DNA from: Ecdyonurus torrentis
Lineage: Eukaryota > Arthropoda > Insecta > Ephemeroptera > Heptageniidae
Direction: 5' to 3'
Length of the DNA stretch: 64,000 bases
Assembly: GCA_949318235.1 (NCBI GenBank)
Contig: OX439132.1
Span: forward strand, 24,849,102 to 24,913,101
The notes under the pieces were generated by a model. It saw nothing but the letters and a program-made list of their open reading frames with translations. It was not told the DNA's origin and ran no database searches. The translations under genes and the position numbers were made by a program. This document shows positions 25,084 to 38,716 of the stretch, in pieces; positions within the stretch are counted from its first letter, which is position 1, and each line of letters begins with the position of its first letter.

Positions 25084-26282
25084 CTGGTCTTTTATAATTG
25101 AAGGTTCTCATTGCGAAGACAAAGCCATCGGCTCTACCGTCGCACTCCTCTCTGGCCAGCAAGTGTTGTATCACGTGGTGACCGCTAGCGACGACTATTC
25201 GATCTCTGCCGAGACGCAAGCCTACCAGAGGACCATATTGACGTGCAAGTTCGCTCCATACGCTCCATACCAAGTGGTAGTAACGTAGCCGAGACTTTAG
25301 AGAGCGGATCTTCAGGTATAGCATCCCAGAATAGGCAGCCATGCAGGACCTATATAATCATTATAGCCAAATTAGTGGCAATACTCCATGTCTTGAGTTC
25401 TTTTATAGATAATAGTTTCAGTGCAAATATTTCCTCCTTTTTTATTGTTGTTGAATCATTTATATAGAAAATAAATAGTGCAAGTATTTTGCGTGTATTT
25501 CAAAACTTAGTTTGTGTTTTCAAACTGCTGCAAAAAAAAAAAAAAAAAAAAAAAAAGTTTATCTTAACACAAAATATTTTTAGCATGCGACTTGTTACTC
25601 CAACATGCCCATAATGTTGAATGAAAAAATGCACGAGGGATTCCTAACATTCCACGTTGGAAGCTAATATTTAACTACCAATGAAATATGAAATATCTCA
25701 CTTTTTTGGTATACGTCTGTTCCGGTTTTTATGATATAACTTCAAATTTAAATGAATCTAAACTAACTTAACCCATTATACAGTACTACCACGTGTAACT
25801 ACATCAATAATACATATTGTAATTTATGTAATATCTCGTGCTTATCAAGTGTAAGTCCCAAAACACTGAGATTCTTGCTATAATTTTAAAAGTATAAAAT
25901 ATACTTAATACAATATATATATATATATATATATATTAAAATTTCACTTTTGAGACTTTCCTTACACTAACACAAAAGTGGGCATACATTATTTACTTCT
26001 GAACTGTTATATATTTTTTAATTGATTCAAACTGAAAGTAACTTCTTTTTAATTGTAATTATTTGTTTTCATTATTCAAAGGAAAAAATATGTTATTTTT
26101 AAAAGTCAAAAGAATGAAGCAAATTTCTGTCATTTAGCTTTGCATAAATATATATACTTTTTTATTCTGTAAATAAAATGGACAAAGAGTGGTGGGTAAG
26201 CAGGAGGTTTAGAGATATCCACAATGATGAGTAAGACAAAGAGAGAGAAGATTATGAGCAGGAACGCAAAAAGTAACTCCAT
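25084..26282 (-). pseudogene. P450 gene B fragment 1 (exons 1-2 only)
   Basis: Minus-strand remnant of exon 1 (26282-26190, [20 protein letters not shown] and on to PPAYPP) and exon 2 (25349-25084). Homology to gene B ends about 100 bp into intron 2, near 24990. Lesions: exon 1 has lost about 12 bp spanning the donor (AGGTATGTGTGC in gene B); exon 2 has a 2-nt insertion (TGCTATACCTG against TGCTACCTG) that shifts frame to an immediate stop; and a 9-nt in-frame repeat doubles VWS. Exons 3-9 are absent. The remaining open frame ([16 protein letters not shown], then [16 protein letters not shown]) is only a relic. Confidence 0.92.
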
Positions 26283-26369
26283 GTCTGTCTGCTTGCTACT
26301 GAATACTCTCTCGCTCTCGCAAGTAAACTGAACATATCTGGTCAAGAATCTTTACGTCTAGCAAACACG

Positions 26370-26574
26370 GTGGACATCAGGCTCGGACAGCATGGCCATA
26401 AGAGAAAGTCCGCAATTGCAGACGTGCCCCCCCCCCCCCCTCTGTTTGGAGGCCCCTAAGGCCCAAAAAAGGGCGTAACTAGGGTGTTACGCCCCTTTTG
26501 TGGCCCCTAAAGAGGGTGTTACACCCCTTTTGCGGACGAGGCCCCTTGCTTACCAGTCCGACCCTGGTGGACAT
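26370..26574. mobile_element. hAT-like non-autonomous element with 8-bp TSD, copy in block 1
   Basis: Element 26378-26566 starts CAGGCTCGGAC and ends GTCCGACCCTG, matching the CAGGGTCGGAC style of hAT ends. GTGGACAT flanks both sides (26370-26377 and 26567-26574), the 8-bp target duplication expected of hAT. The homologous sites upstream of gene B (near 54495) and of fragment 3 (near 50875) are empty, with one copy of the target. Confidence 0.88.
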
Positions 26575-27582
26575 AATATGCATCATGCACTTGACTCGAC
26601 CTTTGTTCGACCATACTCTATAAGGTTCATTTTATTTTGCATTACCATAGTAATTTGACTAATTTCAGCTTTCTTGCGGTTATAGATTTTGTTTGCTACC
26701 AAGTGTTTGTAAGAAATAGATGATCGAGAGGGATCAATACTGATTCACCAAGAAAAACAATGCAGTTTTTTTTTCTACATTATCTTGAAGCACTAATTAA
26801 AAATGTGTAAAATATTGCTGAATTGAATATTACCCAACTATTCTATCATGTATAAACGTGTCGTAAGATTTTCATATATTATATATAATATATCATTATA
26901 ATGATTGCATCGAAAATCATATAATTATGCATTGAAAATAATATTTTAATAACAAAAGTTTTGATATTAGTATAAAAAATGTCATACATGTAATATATTT
27001 TTAATTATTGTTCATAAATTTGTATTGTTGATTTTGAAAAAAAAAAATCATAATAGTAGTAATAATAAAAAAATATAAGGATACATCTGCCCAATATTTT
27101 ATTCTATTCATTTTAATGTATGAATTTCTTAACAGTTACTTTTTATTAATTTTATTTATTACAATAAATTAGCAAAAAATGTATAAAATAAACAATATTT
27201 TAGTATAAAAACATACATTAAATAAGTAGTAAAAATGGCCTGTTTCTTCACTGAAAGTACGGTTGAAAAGTTTATATTATAATTGTATTTTGTCTTTATA
27301 TATTATATTGAACTATTCTACGCGTTAACATTAAGATAGTTAATTTAAGTTCGCCTTGAAATGCTCAAGATGAGGTTATTTATTTAGCGTCAAAATAAAA
27401 TTTAGAATTTTTTTTTTTTTTTTCGTTTAATTGGTACAAATTTTTACAGCTAACTTTACGATGTGAAACTCTTCTGTTTTATTTTACTACGATACTATAA
27501 TGTTGAACAGCAACAAACTCAATTACTGCTTGCAATCTTTGCAGAAACTAGCAATGACACTTTATCGCTCTCCTAAACCTTA

Positions 27583-28169
27583 TTGATAGTGATAAAGCTC
27601 TTGCAGGTGCAGCGCGCACCCTTACGAAGTGACCATCTCACGCTTGCACTGTCCCAACACGGGGAGCGGTCTTGCAGCCAATCGCCGTGGTAGTTGTGGA
27701 TACCAAGAAGAGATAGAGCGTTAGCGTACTCATGAGAGCCATGGAGCAAAACTTCCTCACGATATCTGTATATGATAAGCACGTGCTTGGTTTACGGACA
27801 ATCACGTGGCCACGTTGCAGCGCTACGAGAAAGGAAGGCCCTTTTCTGCAGGGTGACAGGGCGGTGAACTCTCGTGACTCCCCTCCCGTACAGAGGTGGT
27901 GGTTCAGGAATGGTTCCAATGCCTGGTTGACGACAGGTTATACTCCTTTGGCTAGAGTAGAGTTACCTCTTAAGCTCTAGAATCCAAGGACGATTCCTAT
28001 CCCGGTTTTGATTCAGAATAACTTTAATGTGAACGGTAGAAGTCATACGTCCCATTAGCAGTGGGGGTGAGCAAATTACTGAGTAACTAAATGGCTTGTA
28101 AAGTGTCCCTTCTGGTGGGGATTGCGCGCTAGTACACTGTAACGTCGAGAACCTTGCAAGTCCCGATGT
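27583..28169 (-). repeat. GC-rich dispersed repeat A, copy 2
   Basis: Reverse-complement copy of the repeat A core, about 1.3 kb upstream (in gene sense) of P450 fragment 1 exon 1. Copy 6 stands in the same relation to gene B. Confidence 0.85.
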
Positions 28170-28719
28170 TTTTTTTTTTTAAATAAATTAATAATTATTC
28201 TTTAACAGCAAGGAAAGTTTGCAATATATATTCAGAAGCAGTAGTACTATAATAGGTAACCACTTTAGCTCAAACAACCTTTAATTTATTTCTTGCCAAA
28301 AAATCAATTCTATTAGCATATGGAAATACCACGTATCAAATTGACTTTTTGTGTCAACTAAAATCTTCCCTTTTTTTTTCTTATTTATTAATATAAATTT
28401 AAAAAAAATACAAATATAGGTCCCACAAAGACAATAAAATCTTATCAGTGGGTGCCTAATATAAAAATGTTCCTAAGGATAAAAAATTTTAATTAGGTAT
28501 AATTAAAATCAGGAAAGAACATTAAAAAAAGTAAATGCATTTAAGATACGCATTAAATAATAAATAGTTAGTATACTATTAACATTTATAACCGTATAAT
28601 GTAAGGTAAAACACAGGATAATAGAGAAATAATTTTTTGTATTCATTAATTTAAGCATATATTTTTGTTTCTTATAAAAAATCGTTGTTAATAACAAAAA
28701 AAAGAAACAATTTTTTTTT

Positions 28720-28780
<61 letters not shown>

Positions 28781-29148
28781 TTTTACTCTATTTTTTGGAT
28801 TCCATCAAATAAAATTTCAATGATATTTCATGTAAATAAATTATTTCCTTATTTATTATTTGTCAGTGGAAAGAGATTATACAAAAACAAGCAAATCCAC
28901 AAGTATACTTTAATTACCCAAAATGTATTGCAACAAAATAAACTGCTAACAAATTATTATCATTTGTATTATCAATTTATTATATAATTATAATATAATA
29001 TATTATAATATATTATATTATAATATATTATATTATACTATATTATATTATATTATATTATACTATATTATATTATATATATGTATTTATACAGTATACT
29101 GTATAGTGTATATACATATACAGTATATATACACAGTATATATATATA
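28170..29148. other. Duplicated AT-rich flank, no gene
   Basis: Shared with 42283-42930 (direct) and 48465-49347 (inverted). 28980-29148 is mostly alternating AT and TATAC palindromes. Confidence 0.6.
28724..28772. repeat. (CT)n microsatellite
   Basis: About 24 CT units. Counterparts in block 2 (42837-42857) and the inverted arm (48789-48810) are shorter. Confidence 0.95.
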
Positions 29149-29869
29149 CTGTATATATTTGAAAATTTTATTTATATAAAGAAATATTATAGTATTTCTT
29201 TAAGTTAATGAAATTTTAAATTAAGTAAAAGAATAAAATTAATTTTATAAAATTGGTACTTTTAATTACATTGTTTAATTTTTTTGCTTCCGAAAATGTC
29301 GTAAAGAGTGTAAATTTCAATTATAATTGACCTCTATTAATTGTGGCCATTTTTCCCTGCGAAACCCCTTCCTCTAATTTTTAGTCATCAAAAACCGCAG
29401 ATCCCGTAAAAGTATTAATACGTAGATGCCGTTGTACAAAATTGAACGATATTTTACGTAGAATCGCCACCTTAACCCAGTACCTGTTTTATGCCGTGAA
29501 AAAACTGCAGTTGTTGTAGCAAAAGAACTACGAAGTTTCGCGTTTGATTCAGTAAGTAGATTTGACCGTACTTTTCCGTATTTTTTCGGTAATATTTATA
29601 CAAAATCAGCAAAAATAGCTGTTTTTTAATAAAACGGCTCGTCTTAAACTTTCCGTTATGTTACTTATGCTGTAAAAATCCTGTAAATTTTAATGTAAAA
29701 TTACGGATCGTTATAACAATTGTTCCAGCGCAGCCTATTAGATAAATTGTACAATATGAATGTTATGTAATGTTGGTTGAGATGAGAGGTAGTTAACGAC
29801 TTTGAGTTTAAAAGTAAGTTAACATCGTCAAATTAACACGTATTAGAGGCGTATGCAGAGGGAGAGGTG

Positions 29870-30695
29870 AAATTAAAGGTCCGGCCACCCATCCCTCTTT
29901 CAGGATTGAGGCAAAAATCAAAATGCACCGAAACTAAGAAACCAAGGGATATTTTAGCACACAGTAGTGAATCTCATTAAAAGTGATTGGCTGACCAACA
30001 AAATAAGACACATTCATTGGTTGATCTTGTTTTTTTGAGCCTATATAAGTGGGTCGCATGATGAGCATGGAACTTTTTTTTTTTGTATAGTTTTGTTCAT
30101 TCGTATCAAGTTCAAAGTTCCAAACGAAGAAATAACAATGATCATTGATCAACCATGCATACATTAAAACCTAGTAAACAGGTAATGACATCATGATCAG
30201 ATGCTTTCAACAAAAGAAAATTTTCGAAGCTGGTTCAAGAGATGTGTGTAGTTTATAGAACAAGCTATATTATTAAAGGGAACAAATGGCAATAATAGCG
30301 GGGTTTTATATAAAGAAAAATTCAAAATATTGGCAGGCGATGCATGTTTAAAAATAATATAAGTACTAAAAAGTTAAAGTCGACGCCATGTTAGATTGTT
30401 CAACAACATGGGCAGCATAAGAAAATAACTCATTTTTCCAGTTTAAAAGCTTCATGCAATATTTTTGAGACCATTGATGTTGTTAATATTTTAAGTTTGT
30501 ATTTCAAGTAAGTGAGAAAAATAATAATAACAACAAAATTAACGAATTTCTCTAGGAAAATAGCCAATAACAAAGATTTTCCTATACTGAACAATGTTAT
30601 TCACTTCTCCAGTATGGTCTCCTAACTCCTAGCGCACCCTATATATGAAAAGTATCATTAAACATAAAGCAATTTAAATGTTAATAATTAGATCT
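29870..30695 (+). repeat. Dispersed repeat B, copy 1
   Basis: Contains GCCTATATAAGTGGGTCGCA, then AAACGAAGAAATAACAATGA and GGGTTTTATATAAAG, and ends near GACGTCG. Related copies: 36860-37500 (+), 47230-48060 (-), 51950-52090 with 52380-52690 (-), and 63000-63310 (-). Non-coding. Confidence 0.75.
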
Positions 30696-30861
30696 GACGT
30701 CGAAAAAAAAAAAAACTTTTTTAAAATGCAGCATCACCAATATTTTATAGTTTATTAAATCAATGGAACATAAATAGTTTGTGTTGGTTTAATAATATTT
30801 ATAAAAAAAAATCATTTTTGTTTTTGTTTTGTTAATTATTTCATTTGTATAATGTTTACAG

Positions 30862-31142
30862 TGGTACGTGAAATTGGAAAGTTCGTTCACCTCAATCCAA
30901 ATAATCTCGACGACATCTATGAAAATGTAAAAGCTCGAGTTTTACGCAGGTTTAATGTGGATCTTTCATTCTCGTACTTCAACCACTCGCTCTGTTTACT
31001 TGGTTGCCATAATGAGCCGCTGATAATCAATAATCAAATTGTTAAGCAAGAGGTTATTGTTATACCACAAGAGCTACTAGTCTATTTTAAATTAGACCAA
31101 GTTCCCAGACAAGCGTGGCGAGAAGCAATGTTTGAAAATTAA
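30862..31142 (+). pseudogene. C2: solo copy of the C-family last exon, frame intact
   Basis: Begins after TTTACAG with VVREIGKFVHLNPNNLDDIY and ends QAWREAMFEN before TAA. It is 281 nt, exactly the length of the C3 last exon. Intron sequence precedes it up to an A run at 30702, where homology to C3 stops before the donor and exons 1-2. An in-frame ATG just upstream (30852) could start a 96-residue peptide, but no promoter is evident. The frame is undamaged, unlike the P450 fragments, so either the capture is recent or the peptide is used. Confidence 0.75.
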
Positions 31143-31689
31143 ATGTTAAGTTAAGTGTTTTGTTTGTGTGTTGTTATTGATAAAATGCAATTTTAGACTT
31201 AAATAAAATGAGAATTTTTTTTATTCAAAAGAAAATTAAGGATTTTTTTTTTTTATAATTTTCTACAAATTATTATTTAATGATTTAAACCAAATTTTAA
31301 GAAAAGTAACAAAAAGTAGTTTCAAAAGGACAGTAACAATAATACGTATTGAAAAAAAAATGTATCAATTTATTTCAAACCTTTATCTTCTTCATGATAG
31401 GACATTTTCCAAATATAGTAGGACCAAAAGTACAGAACTTTATTTGTGATTTAAATTTTTATTGTAGTAATGAAATTATACAATAAAAAGAGTGTAATTG
31501 AAATTTACACTTTTTACGACATTTTCGGAAGCAAAAAATTTAACAATGTAATTAAAAGTACCAATTTTATAAAATTAATTTTATTCTTTTACTTAATTTA
31601 AAATTTCATTAACTTAAAGAAATACTATAGTATTTCTTTATATAAATAAATTTTTCAAATATATACAGAATAATATATATATAATATAT

Positions 31690-32198
31690 TATATCTTTTT
31701 TATTTGGCCATGCCCCTTTTTGGAAAAAATTGCAAAATTAGTATGCCTTTGAAAAAATATTCTTGAATTGCAAATTTTTTTATTTGGTAGTTTTTTTTTT
31801 TTTTTATGTAAGCAAAAAAAAAAAAGTAAAAGTTGGACAAATGATTTCTGAAATATTTTCTATTTTCATCTCTTTGTAAAATTATTAATGTTATTTCACT
31901 GAAAAAAAAAAAATCTTGAAAAAAAGAGCAACATTTAAATAAATTATTAATATTGTGTATTATTTTATTATTATTAATAATAATTTATTTTTTATTATTA
32001 TTTTTTTTTATAAACCAATTTACTAAAAAATGTAATTATGATATTGTAAAATATAAAACTTATATTTGGATGGAAAAATATTTTGAGATAAAAATTATAA
32101 AATTTACATTAAAGTTTTTTTTTTTTAATTCTTATTGCGAGCAAAATATTTCGTAGATGTCCAAGTATTAACAGAACTGTATCTCAGATATATTATAC
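31690..32198. repeat. Partial copy of the DNA element at 45.28-46.22 kb (inverted)
   Basis: TTTTATTTGGCCATGCCCC through ATCTCAGATATATTATAC matches the reverse complement of about 45.53-46.12 kb. The poly-C end of the element is missing here, and the nested 107-bp MITE is absent. Confidence 0.7.
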
Positions 32199-33889
32199 CA
32201 TAGACTTATATACTAGACCCGTAGCAGGGATTAGTGGCTGTTACTTGAATTACCTTTCGCAGTAACCAGGTAGCTTGAGCTGTGACGTAGGATGATGTCC
32301 AAAAACTTTTTTTTTATACATTTCTATTATAGTAAAAAAATCAATTTTTCTAATTTCTCTCTCTCTCTACTCTGAATTTTTTTCTTTTTATAATTTTTTA
32401 CCATGTTAAATTATTATCTATTATAGTAATATATAGTTATATATAATGTACAAGATAAATCAAAAGTATGTATACATACTAAAAGAAACAGAAACATGCA
32501 GATAGTGAAAATTGTGTTTTATTCAAAATAAAATGATGCAAATAAATTGAATTTTACAGATATTTAGGATATATAAACCTGTGTAATACAGTGTATTGTG
32601 TATTATATAATATATCATATTATATTATATATTAAAAATTTATTTTATAAAATCACACAACGCACACATTTCTGTGAAATAAAATACAAAATACGGAATT
32701 ATTAATAAGATTGTTATTATTAAAATTAATTTTTTTATTAAATCAATAATATACAGATGATAAGTGTACAAGTGCATGAATGTGGCAAATTGAATAATAA
32801 ATTTATTGTCTTGTTCTCATTTTAAGATCAAAATTATAATTTAGAATACCAACGCAATTATTACGCTATGCCATAAACACGTAGACATAAGAGTCACTAT
32901 GCTTATGCGCTATACACTGTTATTTTTTATTAAAATATATTTCATTTTATTATATATATTTATTATTTATATATTTTATCAATATAGCAAATCTAATTTA
33001 AATATACAATTATAATTTTTTTAAATAAATATCTCTCTTCGCTGGTGATTTTCTTTTTGTAGCACGTTTTTGTAAATGGATTGGAAAATCAAATATTGTT
33101 GGCAATGCATCTGGTTTTAATAAGCGCTTTTATACGTAGCCTGGTAGCTCCGCGAAACAATGCGGTTCAAAATGTTTGGAGCAGATGAATGCATAAGTTG
33201 ACGGGTTATAATTAATTCGACGTGTAGCAATAATCTATTTTTCTCTTAATTCTACGTTCTTAGTCGGAAACCTTAAGAATTAAATAAAGCAAAGATAAGT
33301 AATAATATTACTGATTTATAAAATATTATAACTATTTATTTTAGAAATTCTTAAAAAAAAAAAAGGTAATATAATATACAAATAAAATTTTTTTTAATTA
33401 AAAAAATTATTATAATCATAATATAATTTAGTAAATATACTTATGAATGAAAGGATATTCCATCTGCTTTTGTTTAAATCTTATTACTTTTATGATTGCA
33501 CATATATGCAGCACAATGTTTTCCCCAGATTTCAATAATCAGTATATTATGTATTTCAAAATTGTAAGGTTATAAAACAATCATTTTTAATTGATAATAA
33601 CATGATTTCGGAACTAATAATATTTTTATATATCCACCAAGTTTCCGCACATACGTCTGTTCTCGACAAAAAAATTCTCACTTCTGGCTGTACTGCTAGA
33701 AAAATATTTGCAATTACGTTATATTACATATCATTCCTAAAAAACCAACAATGGACATCTTCGTACGTCACACGGCTACCTGGCAAAGGGTTTATTTTTG
33801 CTTCTGCTGCTTGTATGCAGGTTACAACCTGTTCGTATATTTTTACATTGTAGAGCCCGAGTGTTTCGCGTCTAGTATATAAGTCTATG
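32199..33889. mobile_element. 1.69-kb DNA element with 20-bp TIRs at a duplication junction
   Basis: Starts CATAGACTTATATACTAGAC and ends with its exact reverse complement. No transposase-like frame is seen inside; the interior is AT-rich with a GC patch near 33.75-33.87 kb. The left end abuts the end of the inverted-duplication arm (homology to 45.53 kb stops at 32198). The right end abuts the first base of block 2 (homology to 22144 starts at 33889-33890). Confidence 0.75.
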
Positions 33890-34343
33890 ATCCTTTTTTG
33901 GTAAAATTTAAGACTGTTTTATAATTTTTTTAATGTATTCGCTTATGGCAGTTTATTCCATACAATGCGATCATTAAAAAATATATATAAAAAAAGAAGA
34001 GAGAGAAATGTACTGGTTTTGCTTAATTATAACTGAAAAGTTTTTAGCCATTCTAACCTTTATATATTAAGCCCCCATTGATAATATTTCATTGTTTTTT
34101 CATTATTAATAATAATAATTAAAAAAAAGTGAAGATTTCAACTGACACAAAAATTTATTTTAATAAATGTTATTTCCATAATATGCAAATAGAATTCAAC
34201 ATTTTTTTTTGCAAGAAATAAATTAAAGGTTATTTGAGCTAAAGTGGTTAACTATTATAATACTACTGCTACTGAATATATATTGCAAACTTTCCTTGCT
34301 GTTAAAGAATAATTATTAATTTATTTAATAAAAAAAAAAAAAA

Positions 34344-35044
34344 ACATCGGGACTTGCAAGGTTCTCGACGTTACAGTGTACTAGCGCGCAATCCCCACCA
34401 GAAGGGACACTTTACAAGCCATTTAGTTACTCAGTAATTTGCTCACCCCCACTGCTAATGGGACGTATGACTTCTACCGTTCACATTAAAGTTATTCTGA
34501 ATCAAAACCGGGATAGGAATCGTCCTTGGATTCTAGAGCTTAAGAGGTAACTCTACTCTAGCCAAAGGAGTATAACCTGTCGTCAACCAGGCATTGGAAC
34601 CATTCCTGAGCCACCACCTCTGTACGGGAGGGGAGTCACGAGAGTTCACCGCCCTGTCACCCTGCAGAAAAGGGCCTTCCTTTCTCGTAGCGCTGCAACG
34701 TGACCACGTGATTGTCCGTAAACCAAGCACGTGCTTATCATATACAGATATCGTGAGGAAGTTTTGCTCCATGGCTCTCATGAGTACGCTAACGCTCTAT
34801 CTCTTCTTGGTATCCACAACTACCACGGCGATTGGCTGCAAGACCGCTCCCCGTGTTGGGACAGTGCAAGCGTGAGATGGTCTCTTCGTAAGGGTGCGCG
34901 CTGCACCTGCAAGAGCTATATCATTGTCAATACGGTTTAAAAGGGCGGTAAAATGCCACTTCAAACTTCTGCAAAGTATGCGTGCATTGAATAATAATGT
35001 TGTTAAGGTTTTATACTATTTTATCTTAGTCCAGAAGACACGAG
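34344..35044 (+). repeat. GC-rich dispersed repeat A, copy 3
   Basis: Nearly identical to copy 1, including the tail after the core down to AGTCCAGAAGACACGAGA. Confidence 0.85.
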
Positions 35045-35501
35045 ATTGACAGACTTAAGCTATAAAAATAGCACCTGAATATACCGGTCATCTGAATGGA
35101 GAATAAGAAGTAAAGAAAATTAATCTTAACTGACGTTATTGTAACAATTGCCTTTTTTGAGATCATTGAAAGGTATAAACAAACATATTCAAATATTTTG
35201 TTAGTAAGTTGTATTAAATCGGTATCATGATGCCATGCACAAAAATTATAAACCCCTCATGTCCACTATTAAAATATATTGTTATTTAGAAAATAAAAAC
35301 ATAAAACTTATACAATAAAGATATTTATTCTTGGAGATGTTGATATGTATTTTGTTTGATTTTCATTTCTTATAACACTGCAATTGCTAAACCATAACAA
35401 TTTGTTTTGTTTGTTTCTTTAGATTTCAGGAAAAAAAATTGTGTATTTGTATTTATTCTTTTGTAAACTTTTACATTTTACCACTTAAAAGTTTATTTAC
35501 A

Positions 35502-35532
<31 letters not shown>

Positions 35533-36722
35533 TTTAAAAATGTTATAATAAAAATTTGTTACAGAAAACAACTATAATAACACTTTGATTTAAGAATCTG
35601 CTGTTAATTTGTTTTAAACCTTATCTCTCCATACTAAAAGCTAATTCTCCAACATTGCAGGATCAAAAATAAACAACTTTATTTAAGATTCAAATTTTTG
35701 ATTACAATAATTTTACCACGATTAAATTGGTAAAATGAAATCACATTTTGTTATTTAAACCACAAGTGTTCATGTTTTTACTGTAAGCTATTAGAAAAGT
35801 AAAAAATTATTTATAAAATAAAGACACTTTATTTTATTGATTTAAACACAATGTAAAAAGTGTATGATAATATGTAATATTATTAGTTTGCTATTTTTAA
35901 GAAATAACTTTAGCTAAAATGTTATTCTAACTAAAACCACAAAAATTTAAATCATAAGAATCAAAATATATATTGCATCAGTACTGGTATTACCATTATT
36001 TAATATAATGTTAGAGCACTAAATCAACAGCAAAAAAAAAAAAATAAATAAAAAATAAAAAATAAATAAAAACAAAATAATGTTTTATATATCAAGAAAT
36101 TATCATTTTTATTGTTATATTTAATATGGCTACCATCATTTTCAATGCACATGCTTGACACAATTATTATGAAAATCGTAGTTTCGGGTAAATTAAAAAA
36201 AAAAAAAAATTAAACTCTTGTTTATTAGTCTTACATCTTTATATGTATAGAATTGTCTTAGTGTTATTTCTAAATAAATTAGTATTCAGGAATCTCATCT
36301 CATCTATTTCTTACAAACAGATCGTATCAAACAAAATCTGTAAACAAAAAAGCTGGAATCAATGTGATAATACAAAATATATTTCAAAAATATTATGAAA
36401 ACCAATTCACCTACAAAATAAACGACGACATTTGTAAGCATATTGGTGAGAATTAAAAATGTATAATTTTATCCTATTGAATTTACTCAAGTATTATAAT
36501 GTTCAAATATATGTCGTAAGATTTTCATAATTATTTCATCGAGCAATTGCAATTAGAATTATGGTAATTGTATGAAATATATAGCATTATTAATAAAATT
36601 TTAATGTAATTGAAATCAATAATATGTATTTTTTACACTGTTTTCAAATTGTATTAGTGTTTCATCATAATATATATGTTAATTATTCCCATGATTATCA
36701 GTAATATAATATCAATAATGAT

Positions 36723-36834
<112 letters not shown>

Positions 36835-36859
36835 TATATTATTTTATCATTATTGATAT

Positions 36860-37500
36860 TATGATGAGCATGGAACTTATTTTAGTAAGGTTTCGTTCAT
36901 TCTTATCAAGTTATTCAAAGGTCCAAACGAAGAAATAACAATGATCAACCATACATAAAAACGTAGTAAACAGGTAATGACGCCATGATCAGATGCTTAT
37001 TTCAACAAATGAAAAATTTCGAAGCTGGCTCAAGAGATGTGTGTCGTTTATTGAACAAGCTCGAGCTATAATATTAAAGGGAACAAATGGCAATAATAGC
37101 GGGGTTTTATATAAAAAGAAAATTTAAAATTTTAGCTGGCGATGCATGTAAAAAAATAATAAAAGTACTAAAAAGTTAAAGTGGACGCCATGTTGATTAC
37201 TCAACAACATGAACAGCATAGGAAAATCACTTATTTTGCCAGTTTAAAAACACCATGCAATATTTTTGAGAGCATTGATTTTGTTAATATGTTAAGTTTC
37301 TATTTCAAGTATACGTGAAAAAAAAATAAAAAATTTAACCAATTTCTCTAAGAAAATAGCCCATAAGAAAGATTGTCCTATAGTGAACAATGTTATTCAG
37401 TTCACCGCAGTATGGCGTCCATACGCACCCTATATATGAAAATTATCATTAAACATAAAGCAATTTAAAAATTAATAATTATAGATGTGACGTCGATAAA
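36860..37500 (+). repeat. Dispersed repeat B, copy 2 (no captured exon)
   Basis: Matches 30.06-30.69 kb from GATGAGCATGGAACTT to GTGACGTCGA, but unrelated sequence follows where C2 has intron and exon. Confidence 0.75.
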
Positions 37501-37978
37501 AAATGTGCACACTCTGACAGATACATTTTTATTTACTTAATTTACTGTTATAAGTAATTAAAATTAATTTATTGTTTTTGTAATTATAAAAAAGTTATTC
37601 TGCAAGTTATATAATTAAGATTGTAGGTTAATAATATCAAGGTGAAGCAAGAGATTCCATTTTTTAAATTACTTACATATACTAAGCTATTTGAAATACA
37701 ATTATTATTTTTTTATTGCAACATTTTAATAATTAGTTTAGATAAAAACATTTAATTTTTTGTTATTCAACTCATACGTCATAAAAATACAGTACACGAA
37801 GCTATAGAGGTCAAATGTGTTAGTTCACTTCGGAGAACAGTCAGCTCATGTTGAAACAAAACCATAATTACAGATTATACAGAAAGTAAAAGAAAGATGA
37901 TAGTTCGTTCTATAAACTACATACAACTCTTGAGCCAGTTTCGAAAATTTCCCATTGTTAAAAACCTCTGATCACTAC

Positions 37979-38280
<302 letters not shown>

Positions 38281-38535
38281 GTCGTATTATCTATAAAATT
38301 ATAATAGATTAAAATATATTTAGTTTAATTTAATGAATAATTGATTTATTTTATAATTATCATAAAATTATATTATTAGATAATATACGTCACAATCTCT
38401 TCACGACGTGTATTTTGAATCTTACTCATACGATTTATTTCAGTAATAAATTTCCCTTTATACGTTTTATGAGATAAATATTATTATATATATTTTTCAA
38501 CGAGTAAAAGTATAACAAAAATGTTTGATTTAAGA

Positions 38536-38716
38536 AAAGAAAAGAAAAGAAAAGAAAAGAAAAGAAAAGAAAAGAAAAGAAAAGAAAAGAAAAGAAAAGA
38601 AAAGAAAAGAAAAGAAAAGAAAAGAAAAGAAAAGAAAAGAAAAGAAAAGAAAAGAAAAGAAAAGAAAAGAAAAGAAAAGAAAAGAAAAGAAAAGAAAAGA
38701 AATGAAAAGAAAAGAA
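38536..38716. repeat. (AAAAG)n microsatellite, about 36 units
   Basis: Block 2 counterpart of the array at 24616, more than twice as long, with one T substitution near its end. Confidence 0.95.

Larger units (their letters stand above)
29149..31668. mobile_element. TIR-bounded unit carrying a solo last exon (C2)
   Basis: Inverted ends: 29149-29324 (CTGTATATATTTGAAAATTT through TTTGCTTCCGAAAATGTCG and TAAATTTCAATTA) and 31495-31668, its reverse complement with few changes. Between them are an extra 300-bp segment, a repeat B copy (about 29.87-30.69 kb), and then intron, last exon and 3' flank of the C family. The inverted unit at 46261-48464 has the same structure. This reads as a non-autonomous DNA element that acquired a host exon. 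Confidence 0.6.

Noticed and set aside
25070..25342. 90-codon P450-like frame as a real gene
   Set aside because: Its first residues come from the wrong frame upstream of a 2-nt insertion, and no downstream exons exist.
33602..33853. 83-codon frame inside the 1.69-kb TIR element as a transposase
   Set aside because: Too short and without DDE-type or zinc-finger features.
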